This document shows positions 39,248 through 48,319 of a DNA stretch of 54,276 nucleotides, one piece after another. The stretch spans positions 1 through 54,276 of the forward strand of contig JADLHC010000169.1 of NCBI GenBank assembly GCA_020849035.1. Direction: 5' to 3'. Position 1 is the stretch's first letter; every line of letters starts with the position of its first letter. The notes below the pieces were generated by a model, which saw nothing but the letters and a program-made list of their open reading frames with translations, was not told where the DNA came from and searched no databases. This DNA comes from Planctomycetia bacterium (GTDB lineage: Bacteria; Planctomycetota; MHYJ01; WSZJ01). Made by a program: the position numbers and the translations under genes.

Positions 39248-39315
39248 ATTGTCCGCGGTGAGGTCTCCCGCGCGTGTCGGCCGTTGCCGCACACCAGCGC
39301 AGGCAACCGCGAGTC

Positions 39316-42300
39316 CTACGCGCCGCTCCTGCCGCCCTTCCCCAGCCCCACCAGCCGCTGCGCATCGTCGAGAAGCGCGTACACGACCGGCACGACGACG
39401 AGCGTGAGCAGCGTGGACGCCGTGAGTCCGCCGATGACGGCGATGGCCATGGGCGCCCGGGTTTCCGATCCTTCGCCCGTTCCCAGGGCGATGGGGAGCA
39501 TGCCGAAGACGAGGGCGAAGGTGGTCATGAGCACGGGGCGCAGCCTTGCGGGGCCGGCGCGGAGGAGGGCGGCGGTGCGGTCGAGGCCGTCGCGGTCGCG
39601 GAGGGTGATGGTGTAGTCCACGAGGAGGATGCCGTTCTTCGTGACGAGGCCCATGAGCATGATGATGCCGATCATGGTGAAGATGCTCATGGTGGTGTTC
39701 GTCAGCAGCAGGGCGCCGAGGGCGCCGACGACGGAGAGGGGGAGGGAGAGCATGATGGTGAAGGGGTGGACGAAGCTCTCGAACTGCGAAGCGAGGACGA
39801 GGTAGACGAGGATGACGGCGAGGGTGAGGGTGAAGGAGAAGTTGACGGCGGTTTCCTGCATCATCTCGGCGTTGCCGACGAAGCCCGTGGTGTAGCCGGC
39901 GGGGAGGGCGGCCTGGTCGAGGAAGCCCTTTGTTTCGGCGACGGCGTCGCCGAGGACCTTCTGGCCCTTGGTCAGGTTCGCGTACACCGTGACGACCCTT
40001 GTCCTGTTGTAGCGGTTGATCTGCACGGGGCCGGCCGAGGGCTCGACGTGGCCGACGTTGCCGACGCGGACGAGCGCGCCCTTCGAGTTGCGGACCGCAA
40101 GACGCTCGACGTCGGCGGCGGAGCGGCGGAACGGGGCATCGAGGCGGACGCTGACGTCGTAGCGTTCGCCGCCGGCGCGGAAGAATGCGACGTCGGCGCC
40201 GCCGACGAGGGAGCGGACGGCGCTGGCGACCGTGCGCGGGTCGAGCCCGACGGCGGCTGCGCGGTCGCGGTCCACGAGGAGGCCCAGCTCGGGTTTACCC
40301 TTCTCGAACGACGTCTCGAGGTCGGCGTAGCCCCCCGCCGCCCGCATCTTCCCGACGAGCGCCGTCGCTTCCGCGTCGAGCCGGTCGAGGTCCGGGCCGC
40401 GCAGCTCGACCTGGAGTTCGGCGGCCTTGAACCCGCCGCCCGAGACGCGCGGGACGATCTCGACGGAGATCTGCGCGTCGCTGACGTCGGCGACGGCGGC
40501 GCGGACCCACTCCATCGCGTCCTGCTGCGTCGCGGCCCGCGCGCCCTTCGGCTTCATCCGCACGAACAGCGTCCCCTCGTTGACGCGCCTGAGCTCGTCG
40601 GCGCCGATCGTCTGGAACGTGTAGTCGAGCCACGGCTGGCCGGCGAGGCGACCACGGATCCCGGCCATGATCCCGTCCGTGCGCTTCAGGCTCGACCCGA
40701 GCGGGGCACGGACGCGGATGTTGAACTCGCTCTGGTCCTCCTTGGGCACGAACTCGGAACGGATGCCGCGCGCGGTCCACGCGGCCCCGGCGAAGGCGGC
40801 GAAGGCGACGAGGAGCACGAGCCAGCGCTGGCGCAGCGCGACGGCGAGGAGGCGCCCGTAGAAGGCTTCGAGGAGGAGGAAGGGCTTCTCGCTCATGCGG
40901 TAGATCGGCCCGTGCTTCGGCATCTTCAGGAATCGCGACGAGAGCATGGGGTCGAGGGTGAAGGAGACGAACATGGAGATGGTGACGGCGAAGGCGACGG
41001 TCATGCCGAACTGGTAGAAGAAGCGGCCGACGAGGCCGCGCATGAAGGCGACGGGGACGAAGACGGCGACGACGGAGAGGGTGGTGGCGAGGACGGCGAG
41101 GGCGATTTCGTTCGTGGCGAACGAAGCGGCCTCGCGCGGCGGCTTGCCCTCCTCCACGTGCCGCATCGTGTTCTCCTGGACGACGATGGAGTCGTCGATG
41201 AGGAGGCCGATCGCGAGGGAGAGCGCGAGGAGCGTCATCATGTTCTGCGTGAAGCCGAGGGCGTTCATGAGGATGAACGTGCCGACGACGGCGGTGGGGA
41301 TGACGAGCGCGCTGATGACGGTGCTGCGGAGGTTGCGGAGGAAGACGAAGACGATGATCGTGGCGAGGCCGCCGCCGAAGAGCATGTGGAACTGGACCTC
41401 GTGGACGGAGTGCTCGATGAAGACCGAGAGGTCCTGCCCGGTCTCGAGGCGGACGCCGCGGGGGGCGAGCTCGGCGCGAAGCTTCTCGACCTCTTCGCGG
41501 ACGGCGGCGGCGACCTGCACGGTGTTCTTGCCGGACTGGCGGCGGACGAGGAGGGCGATGGCGGGGCGGTCGTCGAGGCGGGCGACGCTGCGTTCCTCCT
41601 CCACGGCGTCGTCCACGCGGCCGACGTCGGAGAGGCGGATGGCGGCGCCGCCGCGCCACGCGACGACGAGGTTCTCGAACTCCCTCGGGGTCGCGAACTC
41701 GGCCTTCGTCTTGAGCGCGAACTCCGCGCGGCCGGCCTCGACGCGCCCGCCGGGCTGCTCGACGTGCCCGCCGCGGATCGCGGCCTGCACGTCCTCGACG
41801 GTCAGCCCGTGACCCTCGAGCCTGTCGGGGTTCAGCCACACCCAGACCTGGCGGCGCCGCGACCCGACGAGCTTCACCTGCCCGACGTCCTTCACGCGCT
41901 GGAGGCGCTCCTTGATCACGTTGTCCGCGAGGTCGGTCAGCTCCGCGATCCTGCCGCCGCCGGAGACCGCGATGGACATCACGGGCGCCGAGTCGATGTC
42001 GAACTTCTCGACGACGGGGTCCTCCATGTCGGAGGGAAGCGACGATCGGATGCCCGCGAGGCGCGCCTGCACCTCCTCGAACGCGACGTCGATCGACTTC
42101 TCCAGCTCGAACTCGATCACGACCTGGCTCACGCCGTCGGTGCTCGTCGACCGCAGGTGCTTGATGCCCGCGACCGTCGAGACCGCCTCCTCGATCGGCT
42201 CCGACACGCTCGACTCGACGGATGCGGGATCGGCCCCGGGCAGCACGGACACGATCGTGACGACGGGGAGCTCGACCCGCGGGAAGAGGTCGATTCCGAT

Positions 42301-42393
42301 GTTCCGGAACGAGATGACGCCGAAGACGATGATCGAGACGATGACCATCGTCGTGAAGACGGGGCGGCGGATCGCGGTGTCGGAGAGGATCAT
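39316..42393 (-). CDS. RND efflux pump inner-membrane transporter (AcrB/HAE1 family)
   Basis: 1025 residues, full length. It exports drugs or other amphiphiles using the proton gradient as a trimer across the periplasm. N-terminal SDTAIRRPVFTTMVIVSIIVFG is helix 1; GADPASVESSVSEPIEEAVSTV and the two porter regions follow; ALSLAIGLLIDDSIVVQENTMRH carries the essential acidic pair of TM4; AGYTTGFVG, YLVLASQFESFVHPF and MGLVTKNGILLVDY mark the second half. Start ATG 42393 overlaps the adaptor stop (ATGA). It is the last gene of the tetR-tolC-mfp-rnd operon. Confidence 0.96.
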   Translation of the reverse strand: MILSDTAIRRPVFTTMVIVSIIVFGVISFRNIGIDLFPRVELPVVTIVSVLPGADPASVESSVSEPIEEAVSTVAGIKHLRSTSTDGVSQVVIEFELEKSIDVAFEEVQARLAGIRSSLPSDMEDPVVEKFDIDSAPVMSIAVSGGGRIAELTDLADNVIKERLQRVKDVGQVKLVGSRRRQVWVWLNPDRLEGHGLTVEDVQAAIRGGHVEQPGGRVEAGRAEFALKTKAEFATPREFENLVVAWRGGAAIRLSDVGRVDDAVEEERSVARLDDRPAIALLVRRQSGKNTVQVAAAVREEVEKLRAELAPRGVRLETGQDLSVFIEHSVHEVQFHMLFGGGLATIIVFVFLRNLRSTVISALVIPTAVVGTFILMNALGFTQNMMTLLALSLAIGLLIDDSIVVQENTMRHVEEGKPPREAASFATNEIALAVLATTLSVVAVFVPVAFMRGLVGRFFYQFGMTVAFAVTISMFVSFTLDPMLSSRFLKMPKHGPIYRMSEKPFLLLEAFYGRLLAVALRQRWLVLLVAFAAFAGAAWTARGIRSEFVPKEDQSEFNIRVRAPLGSSLKRTDGIMAGIRGRLAGQPWLDYTFQTIGADELRRVNEGTLFVRMKPKGARAATQQDAMEWVRAAVADVSDAQISVEIVPRVSGGGFKAAELQVELRGPDLDRLDAEATALVGKMRAAGGYADLETSFEKGKPELGLLVDRDRAAAVGLDPRTVASAVRSLVGGADVAFFRAGGERYDVSVRLDAPFRRSAADVERLAVRNSKGALVRVGNVGHVEPSAGPVQINRYNRTRVVTVYANLTKGQKVLGDAVAETKGFLDQAALPAGYTTGFVGNAEMMQETAVNFSFTLTLAVILVYLVLASQFESFVHPFTIMLSLPLSVVGALGALLLTNTTMSIFTMIGIIMLMGLVTKNGILLVDYTITLRDRDGLDRTAALLRAGPARLRPVLMTTFALVFGMLPIALGTGEGSETRAPMAIAVIGGLTASTLLTLVVVPVVYALLDDAQRLVGLGKGGRSGA

Positions 42394-43445
42394 TCCGGTT
42401 TCGGGACGAGGAGGCGGTCGCCGGCGGCGAGGCCCTCGGTGATCTCCACGAAGTCGCCCCAGGCGGCGCCGGTCCTGACGGGGCGCACGGCTGGCTTGCC
42501 GCCGTCGAGGATGCGGACGGTCGGGCCTGCGGCGGAGGGCACGATTGCGGTGGCGGGCACGTAGAGCGCGTCGCGCGGCGCGGTCTCGATCACGCGGACG
42601 CGGGCGAGCAGCCCGGGGCGCAGCTTCCCGTCCGCATTCTTCACGGACGTGCGGCACCGGAACGTGCGCGTCGCCTCGTCCACGTCGGGGAGGATCTTTC
42701 CGACCGCGCTTTCGCCCGGCGCGGCGCCGTCGATCTCCCACGCGACGGGAGTCTTCTCGTCCACGCGGGCGAGCATCGCCTGCGGCAGGACGTACTCCAG
42801 GTCCAGCTCCGCCACATCCCTCACCTCGACCAGGTCGGTCACCGGCGCGGACGTCACCGGCTGTCCCGGGTCCACGAACCGGCGCGTCACGACGCCGTCG
42901 AACGGCGCGCGGATCACGGCGTCCGCCAGTTTCTGCCGCGACACCTTCAGCGCCGCCTCCGCGAGCCGCACGTTCGCGATCGCCGCGTCCAGCCGCGCCT
43001 TCGCGTCGTCGTACTGCTTGCGCGGGATCGAGGGCTCCTCGCCGGCGGGCTTCTCCCACATCGCCTTCAGCCGCGCGAACTGCACCTCCGCGTCCGTCCG
43101 CGCCACGATCGCCGACTCCATCTCCCGCTCCTTCACGTCCGCTTCCAGCTCGAACGTGGCCGCGTCGAGCTTCACCAGCTCCTGCTTCTCCTTCACGACC
43201 GCCCCTTCCTCCACCAGCACCTCCGCCACGCGACCCGATACCTGCGCGCCGAGCCGCGTCGTCCGCCGCGCCTTCAGCTCGCCGACGCAGGCCGTCTCGC
43301 GCCGCGGGCGCGACGCCTTCACCTCGACCGCCTCCTCGTCCGCCGCCGCCGCCGCGGGGCGCGGCGGGGGAGGGGGCAGGGGGGCGCCGCGCTCGCCGCA
43401 GCCGGCGAGCGCCACCAGGACCACGAGCACGACCCGGGCGTTCAT
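42390..43445 (-). CDS. RND periplasmic adaptor (membrane fusion protein), lipoprotein
   Basis: 351 residues. Lipobox ALAGC near residue 16 anchors it in the inner membrane; a Pro-rich linker follows. RRTTRLGAQVSGRVAEVLVEEGAVV is the first half of the lipoyl domain, an alpha-hairpin spans about 90-165, and IRAPFDGVVTRRFVDPGQPV closes the lipoyl domain. The beta-barrel and membrane-proximal part ends with VRTGAAWGDFVEITEGLAAGDRLL. It links the RND pump to the TolC-like channel. Both its ends overlap the neighbours by 4 bp. Confidence 0.95.
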   Translation of the reverse strand: MNARVVLVVLVALAGCGERGAPLPPPPPRPAAAAADEEAVEVKASRPRRETACVGELKARRTTRLGAQVSGRVAEVLVEEGAVVKEKQELVKLDAATFELEADVKEREMESAIVARTDAEVQFARLKAMWEKPAGEEPSIPRKQYDDAKARLDAAIANVRLAEAALKVSRQKLADAVIRAPFDGVVTRRFVDPGQPVTSAPVTDLVEVRDVAELDLEYVLPQAMLARVDEKTPVAWEIDGAAPGESAVGKILPDVDEATRTFRCRTSVKNADGKLRPGLLARVRVIETAPRDALYVPATAIVPSAAGPTVRILDGGKPAVRPVRTGAAWGDFVEITEGLAAGDRLLVPKPE

Positions 43446-44782
43446 CGGTCCTCCTCGAGCAGGGAATGTCCCGTTTCGAAGCGCAGGCGCGCATGCGCCG
43501 CGTGCACGGCGTAGCGGGCCCTCAGGGCCGCCGCGAGGGCGCGCGCGAGGCGGTCCTCCTCGACGAGCACGTCCGTGCCCGTGGCCACGCCCTGGGCATA
43601 CATGTCCTTCGTCACGCGGAGATTCTCGGTCGCGAGTTCGACGGCCTTCAGCGACACCGGCACCTGCGCCTCCGCCTCCCCGACGTCCAGCCGCGCCTTC
43701 AGCACGGACAGCGCCGCGTCGTCCACCCCCTCCGCGTGCCGGTCCACCGCCTGGTCCACCTCCCGCTCCGACCTGCGCGCGCCGGCGATCGTCGCGCCTC
43801 CGTCGAAAAGCGGGATCTGGATGCCGACGCCGCCGGAGAGCCAGGCCTTGTGGAGGACGAAGTCGTCGGTGGTGCCGTTCGCGGAGCCGTAGAGCCAGAC
43901 CCGCGGGAAGAACCCGTCGCGCGTCGAGCGCCAGCGGGCCTGCGACGCCTCGATGCCGCTTCGCATCGCCGCCAGGTCCGGCCTCCGCGCGAGCGCCTCG
44001 TCGAGGTCCGCGTCGTAGTCGCCCCCCCGCGGCGGCGCATCCCCGGGGTCCTCGATCTCCACCGGCGTCCGCAGGTCGCGCCCCATCAGCCGGTTCAGCA
44101 GCGCCTCCGCGAACGTCGCGTTGTTCCGCGCCGACAGCAGCTGCTGCCGCCGCTCCGCTTCCTGCGCCTCCGCCGCCACCACGTCGTTCGCCGCCGCCAG
44201 CCCGTGCAGCCGCGCCTCGCGCGCCGCCTCCGCCTGCCGCCCCACCGCCTTCAGCGACTCCTCCACGACCCGCACGATCCCCCGCGCCTCCAGCACCCGG
44301 ACGTACGCCAGCACGACCTCCCGCTCGGCCCGCAGCCGCGCGTCCTTCGCCTCGTGCCCCGCCCGGTCCCCCTCGCGCCGCGCCGCTTCCATCGCGTTCA
44401 CCGTCACCCCGAAGTCCCACACCGGCACCAGCGCCGTCACGCTCCCGCTCGCCACCCGGCGCTCGCCCGCCACCACCGGCGCCCCGCCGAACACCGCCCC
44501 CGGGTCGTTGTTCCGAACCTCGTACCGCCCCTCCGCCTTCAGGTGCGGCAGCAGCGCCGCCAGCGCGTCGTCCGCGCGGTCGCGCTCGATCAGCGCCCGC
44601 CGGTCCGCCATCCGAAGCGCCCGCGACTGCCCCAGCGCCTCCCGGACGCACGCCTCCAGCGTCATCGGGCCCGTCGCCGGCGCAGGCTCGCGCCGCGGCC
44701 TTCCCGCCGGCAGGTATGCCGCGTCGTCGCCGTGCGGCGTCGCGCACCCCGCGACCACCAGAAGCGCCAGGAGCCTCTTCAT
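43442..44782 (-). CDS. TolC-family outer-membrane efflux channel, lipoprotein
   Basis: 446 residues. Lipobox VVAGC near residue 13. MTLEACVREALGQSRALRMADRRALIERDRAD is the typical TolC/OprM N-terminal helix; the second repeat begins DEALARRPDLAAMRSGIEASQARWRSTRDGFFP. The strand segments (WLSGGVGIQIPLFDGG) match the family. It forms the trimeric outer-membrane duct of the pump. Start ATG 44782 overlaps the tetR stop and the end overlaps the adaptor start. Confidence 0.94.
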   Translation of the reverse strand: MKRLLALLVVAGCATPHGDDAAYLPAGRPRREPAPATGPMTLEACVREALGQSRALRMADRRALIERDRADDALAALLPHLKAEGRYEVRNNDPGAVFGGAPVVAGERRVASGSVTALVPVWDFGVTVNAMEAARREGDRAGHEAKDARLRAEREVVLAYVRVLEARGIVRVVEESLKAVGRQAEAAREARLHGLAAANDVVAAEAQEAERRQQLLSARNNATFAEALLNRLMGRDLRTPVEIEDPGDAPPRGGDYDADLDEALARRPDLAAMRSGIEASQARWRSTRDGFFPRVWLYGSANGTTDDFVLHKAWLSGGVGIQIPLFDGGATIAGARRSEREVDQAVDRHAEGVDDAALSVLKARLDVGEAEAQVPVSLKAVELATENLRVTKDMYAQGVATGTDVLVEEDRLARALAAALRARYAVHAAHARLRFETGHSLLEEDR

Positions 44783-45405
44783 CGCCCGCCCCCCGGCGCC
44801 AGGATCCCGTGGAACATCACGTCCAGCAGGTCCTCCGTCCGGCGCTTCAGGCTCCGCCGCCGCCGGGCGAAGTAATCGATGAAGAGCGCGCCGTAGAGCA
44901 TCTCGCTGAGGACGTCGACGATGCGCTCGATCGGCATCCGGCGGAGGCGCCCTGCGGCCATCAATCCGCGCAGGAGGGTGGCCCACGGCTCGAGGTTGGC
45001 GTCGCGGTGCGCGAAGTACGTCGGCTTCGGCCGGTCGCGGAACTGCGCGCGTTCCTGGATCACCAGCTCCGCCGCCCACGGGTTCGCGTTGAACCACGCG
45101 ACGTGCTCGCGGATCGCCCCCTCGATGATCCGGAGCGGGTCCGTCTCGCCGGCGACGCGCGCGTTCACCGCCTCCAGCACGCGCTGCATCGCGCGGTCGA
45201 CGGCGGCGAAGAAGAGCTTCTCCTTGGAAGGGAAGTAGCGGTACACCGTGCCCTTGCCGACGCCGAGGCGCGAGGCGAGCTCGTCGAGGTCCGTGTCGGG
45301 GTAGCCGCGCTCGGCGAAGAGCCGGGTCGCGGCGTCGAGGATCTCGCCGCGGCGCCGCGCGGTGCGGTCGGGATCCGGCCTCCGTCCCCTCCGTCCTGCC
45401 GGCAT
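44779..45405 (-). CDS. TetR-family repressor of the efflux operon
   Basis: 208 residues from ATG 45405 (ATG 45417 is an in-frame alternative). Helix-turn-helix: ILDAATRLFAERGYPDTDLDELASRLGVGKGTVYRYFPSKEKLFFAAVDRAM, the classic TetR N-terminus. The C-terminal ligand domain (RIIEGAIREHVAWFNANPWAAELVIQERAQF) resembles AcrR-type regulators. As first gene of the operon it very likely represses itself and the pump. A 16-bp palindrome in its promoter is the probable operator. GGAGGGGG lies just before ATG 45405. Confidence 0.94.
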   Translation of the reverse strand: MPAGRRGRRPDPDRTARRRGEILDAATRLFAERGYPDTDLDELASRLGVGKGTVYRYFPSKEKLFFAAVDRAMQRVLEAVNARVAGETDPLRIIEGAIREHVAWFNANPWAAELVIQERAQFRDRPKPTYFAHRDANLEPWATLLRGLMAAGRLRRMPIERIVDVLSEMLYGALFIDYFARRRRSLKRRTEDLLDVMFHGILAPGGGR

Positions 45406-45414
45406 GCCCCCTCC

Positions 45415-45446
45415 CATTAATGTGACGGACGCGTCCGTCCGAAATA
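45415..45446 (-). promoter_or_regulatory. TetR operator inside the efflux-operon promoter
   Basis: Perfect 16-bp palindrome GACGGACGCGTCCGTC (45424-45439). On the minus strand it lies in the 17-bp spacer between TTTCGG (-35 candidate, 45439-45444) and ATTAAT (-10 candidate, 45416-45421). TetR binding here would block polymerase directly, the arrangement of an autorepressed pump operon. Confidence 0.7.
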
Positions 45447-45517
45447 TCGCGGCGCTCGCGCCCCGCGTCAAGCCCGATTCCGCGCGCCCCGCGCGGGCGC
45501 TTTCCGCCCGCCCCTGC

Positions 45518-45534
45518 TATCCTCCCCGCCCATG
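45518..45534 (+). promoter_or_regulatory. -10-like box TATCCT 8 nt before ATG
   Basis: TATCCT (45518-45523), eight bases, ATG 45532. No Shine-Dalgarno sequence. Leaderless or one-to-two-base leader predicted. Confidence 0.45.
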
Positions 45535-46272
45535 CGCGCCTCCCTCGCCGCCTTCGCCCTCGCCCTCGCCGGCTGCTCACCCTTCCCCGACCGCTTCGTC
45601 CCCGGCCCCTCTGAGAAGCTGGAATTCCGCCTCTCCAACGGCTTCTGGCAGGACACCTTCGATCCTTCCGTTCCCGTCGCCCGCGGCGGCCTCGTCGCCC
45701 TCGAAGTCCGCGCCGACTCCCCCGAGCGCTCGCTCGTCGCCGTCGCCGCCGACCCCGCCGTCATCGAAATCTCCGCTGACCCCGTCGCGCCCGGAAAGAA
45801 GGACGATGGCTTCCTCTGGCGCTTCATCGTCCGCGCCGCCGGCTGCGGGAAGACCACCGTCACCCTGCTCGATGCCGGCACGCCCCTCGACACCGTCGAA
45901 CTGACCGTCGCCGATCCCGCCGGCTTCATCTTCGAGCCCTTCGACGACCGCCTCGAGGAGCGGCGCTACATGGACGCGCTTCTCGTCCACCCCGACGAGA
46001 CCGTCGAGATCGCCGTGTGGGCGTTCGACGCGAGCGGCGGGCGGATGGCGGGGGCGGGTGCGTGGGAAGTGGAAGCGGGGGAGACGAAGCTGCAGGGGGA
46101 TCCGGCGCCGGATACGGTGCAGGCCTGCACGTGGAAGGTGCTGCGCGCGGGGGCCCGATCGCCGGTCCTGGTGACGGGGAAGACGTTCGGGTGGACGGAG
46201 ATGGTGTTCCGGTCGCCGGGCGGGGCCGAGATGCGGATGAAGGCGACGTGCTCGTGGGGCGGAGGGCCGTAG
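45532..46272 (+). CDS. Unrecognised lipoprotein
   Basis: 246 residues. MRASLAAFALALAGCSPF has a clear lipobox (LAGC, Cys15). The mature part looks like tandem beta-sandwich (Ig-like) domains: LVALEVRADSPERSLVAVAADPAVIEIS, CGKTTVTLLDAGTPLDTVELTVAD, WTEMVFRSPGGAEMRMKATC. No enzymatic motif. It is divergent from the efflux operon but not obviously connected with it. The start is supported by the signal peptide and by the upstream box. Confidence 0.72.
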   Translation: MRASLAAFALALAGCSPFPDRFVPGPSEKLEFRLSNGFWQDTFDPSVPVARGGLVALEVRADSPERSLVAVAADPAVIEISADPVAPGKKDDGFLWRFIVRAAGCGKTTVTLLDAGTPLDTVELTVADPAGFIFEPFDDRLEERRYMDALLVHPDETVEIAVWAFDASGGRMAGAGAWEVEAGETKLQGDPAPDTVQACTWKVLRAGARSPVLVTGKTFGWTEMVFRSPGGAEMRMKATCSWGGGP

Positions 46273-46320
46273 CGGCGCGGGGCGGCGTGCGCTTATGGAC
46301 GCGGGCCGGCTCTTTCTTAA

Positions 46321-46350
46321 TGGACTTAGCGACGGGCAAACGCTTAAAAT
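46321..46350 (+). promoter_or_regulatory. Promoter of the first PP2C gene
   Basis: TGGACT (46321-46326), 18-bp spacer, TAAAAT (46345-46350) in an AT-rich island. The short leader (about 24 nt) carries AGGGGAGG before ATG 46381. Confidence 0.5.
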
Positions 46351-46380
46351 GCATAAATCGGCCCAGGGGAGGCCACCACC

Positions 46381-48261
46381 ATGCACGACCTCATGCCGCT
46401 CGCCCTCGAGTTCGCGCGCGCCTTCAACAAGGCCGTCCGCTCGTTCCGCATGTACTCGCCGAAACACCCCCAGGTCGCCCACGACCTCGCCGACGCATTC
46501 GCGTGGCTCGAGAAGATGTCCGCCGCCGAGTCCCCCGTCGCCCTCGGCACCCGCGAAGGCACCATGATCGTCCAGGGACGACCCGTCCGCGAGATGACCC
46601 CCGTCCTCAAGTCCTTCTGCGACATCCTCGCGGGCAAGGGGATCTCCGCCTTCTCCGCCCAGCGCGGCGCCAGCCTCGCCGAGTTCTCCGCGCTCGTCGA
46701 CATCCTCGTGAAGAAACCCGAGGAGGTCCTCCAGGGCGACCGCATCCGACCCGAGCTCCTCAAGCCCCTCCACCACATCCGCGTCAACGAGCTCCGCTTC
46801 GTCGCCCTCGAGGACGGCGCCCCCGACGACGCCGTCGCGGCACTGTCCGCGGGCGGCGCGCAGCAGCAGGACATGATGAAGCTGCTCTCGGCCTACGTCA
46901 CCGCGGGGCCTTCGGAGAGCGGACCGCTCGCGGACCGCCTGACGAGCCTGATCCGGAAGGGCGACGCAGCCGAGCTCGTCACGATGCTCGACGACCTCGT
47001 GGACCAGCTCGACGCGTCGGGCGTCCCCGCCGACCAGCGGCTCGAGCGCATGTCGGCCGTCTTCCGCAATCTCCCGCTGACGGCGGAGGACCAGAAGCCG
47101 CGCCGCGTCCTCGTGATGCAGGAGGACCCGCCGCTTCGCGAGGAGTGGTGCGCCGCGCTCCGGCAGGGCGGGTTCGAACCCGAGGGGGCCGACTCTCCGC
47201 CCGCCGCGCTCCAGCGGCTCGGCGACGGCTCCGCCTGGTCCTCCCTCGTAGCCGACGCCGGCTTCCGCGGCGCCGACGGCGTCCGATTCCTCGAAGACGT
47301 CGCCCGCGCGGGCCGCCGCCCCGTCCCGGTGGTCCTCCTCGGCTGGGACGAGTCCATCCGCGAAGCCCCGCCCGTCTCGAAGTACCCCTCCCTCCGCTAC
47401 ATCCCGCAGCCGATCGAGGCCCCGGTCATCACCGGCGTCGTCAGCGAGATCGCCCGTCCGCCCGAAGTCGAGCGCCCCACGGAAGCCCAGGTCGCGGCGG
47501 ATCCCGCGCTCGCCGCCGAGCTCGAGCGGGCGCGCACGATCCAGTCCCGCCTCCTGCCGACCTCCATCCCGGCGGTCGAGGGATTCGAGATCGCGGCCCG
47601 CTATATGCCCGCACAGACCGTCGGCGGCGACTACTACGACATCATCCCCCTCCCCGACGGCCGCCTCGGCTTCATCATCGCCGACGTCTCCGGAAAGGGC
47701 ATCTCCGCCGCCATGATCATGGTCATGGCCCGCACCGTCTTCCACGCGATCGCGCCGGTGACGCCGGATGCGAAGGAAGCGGTCCTCAAGGCGAACGAGC
47801 GGCTCGCGCCGGACCTGCCGGCGGGCGTGTTCCTGACGCTGGCCTACGCGGTGCTCGACCCGAAGGACTCCGTCGTGCGCGTCGTGAGCTGCGGGCACAA
47901 CCCGCCGCTCCTGCTGGCGAAGTTCGACGGAAGCCCGATCGTCGAAACCGTCGACGTCTCCGGCGGCGCGATGGGGCTGGTGCGCGGGCCGATCCTCGAG
48001 AAGACGCTCAAGGAATGCGTCGTGAACCTGCAGCCCGGCGAGCACCTCCTGTTCCACACGGACGGCGTCAACGAAGCGATGGACTTCGCGAACGAGGAGT
48101 TCGGGGACAAGCGGCTGTTCAAGGCGATGAGGCGTGCGGAAGGGAAGTCGGCGGAGGGGATGGCCGACGACGTGGTGAACGCGGTGCTGCACCATCGCGG
48201 GGAAGCGCCTGCGAGCGACGACCTGACGGTGGTGGTGGTGAGGAAGACGGGGGCGAAGTAG
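46381..48261 (+). CDS. SpoIIE/RsbU-type PP2C phosphatase with receiver-like domain
   Basis: 626 residues. Residues 1-235 are helical and unrecognised (FARAFNKAVRSFRMYSPKHPQ at the start). About 238-345 look like a degenerate receiver: RRVLVMQEDPPLREEWCAALRQGGFE, SLVADAGFRGADG, PVVLLGWDE; the usual acidic pair is only partly kept and the Lys is absent. The phosphatase domain (about 375-626) shows VGGDYYDIIPL, IIADVSGKGISAAM, LFHTDGVNEAMD and SDDLTVVVV, with the metal-binding aspartates intact. Such enzymes dephosphorylate anti-sigma-factor antagonists. A paralogue follows directly. Confidence 0.88.
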   Translation: MHDLMPLALEFARAFNKAVRSFRMYSPKHPQVAHDLADAFAWLEKMSAAESPVALGTREGTMIVQGRPVREMTPVLKSFCDILAGKGISAFSAQRGASLAEFSALVDILVKKPEEVLQGDRIRPELLKPLHHIRVNELRFVALEDGAPDDAVAALSAGGAQQQDMMKLLSAYVTAGPSESGPLADRLTSLIRKGDAAELVTMLDDLVDQLDASGVPADQRLERMSAVFRNLPLTAEDQKPRRVLVMQEDPPLREEWCAALRQGGFEPEGADSPPAALQRLGDGSAWSSLVADAGFRGADGVRFLEDVARAGRRPVPVVLLGWDESIREAPPVSKYPSLRYIPQPIEAPVITGVVSEIARPPEVERPTEAQVAADPALAAELERARTIQSRLLPTSIPAVEGFEIAARYMPAQTVGGDYYDIIPLPDGRLGFIIADVSGKGISAAMIMVMARTVFHAIAPVTPDAKEAVLKANERLAPDLPAGVFLTLAYAVLDPKDSVVRVVSCGHNPPLLLAKFDGSPIVETVDVSGGAMGLVRGPILEKTLKECVVNLQPGEHLLFHTDGVNEAMDFANEEFGDKRLFKAMRRAEGKSAEGMADDVVNAVLHHRGEAPASDDLTVVVVRKTGAK

Positions 48262-48284
48262 CCGTCCGGGGCCGGATTTTCCGC

Positions 48285-48319
48285 TTGCTTCAAAATCTTA
48301 AAGTCTTATAATTTTTATG
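48285..48319 (+). promoter_or_regulatory. Strong sigma70-like promoter of the second PP2C gene
   Basis: TTGCTT (48285-48290), 16-bp spacer, TATAAT (48307-48312, perfect consensus), and GTG at 48319, the expected transcription start. Confidence 0.65.

Noticed and set aside
39274-42564. Plus-strand open frame of about 1100 codons opposite the RND pump.
   Set aside because: Glu/Asp/Gly/Val-rich antisense of a full-length RND transporter; no start signal.
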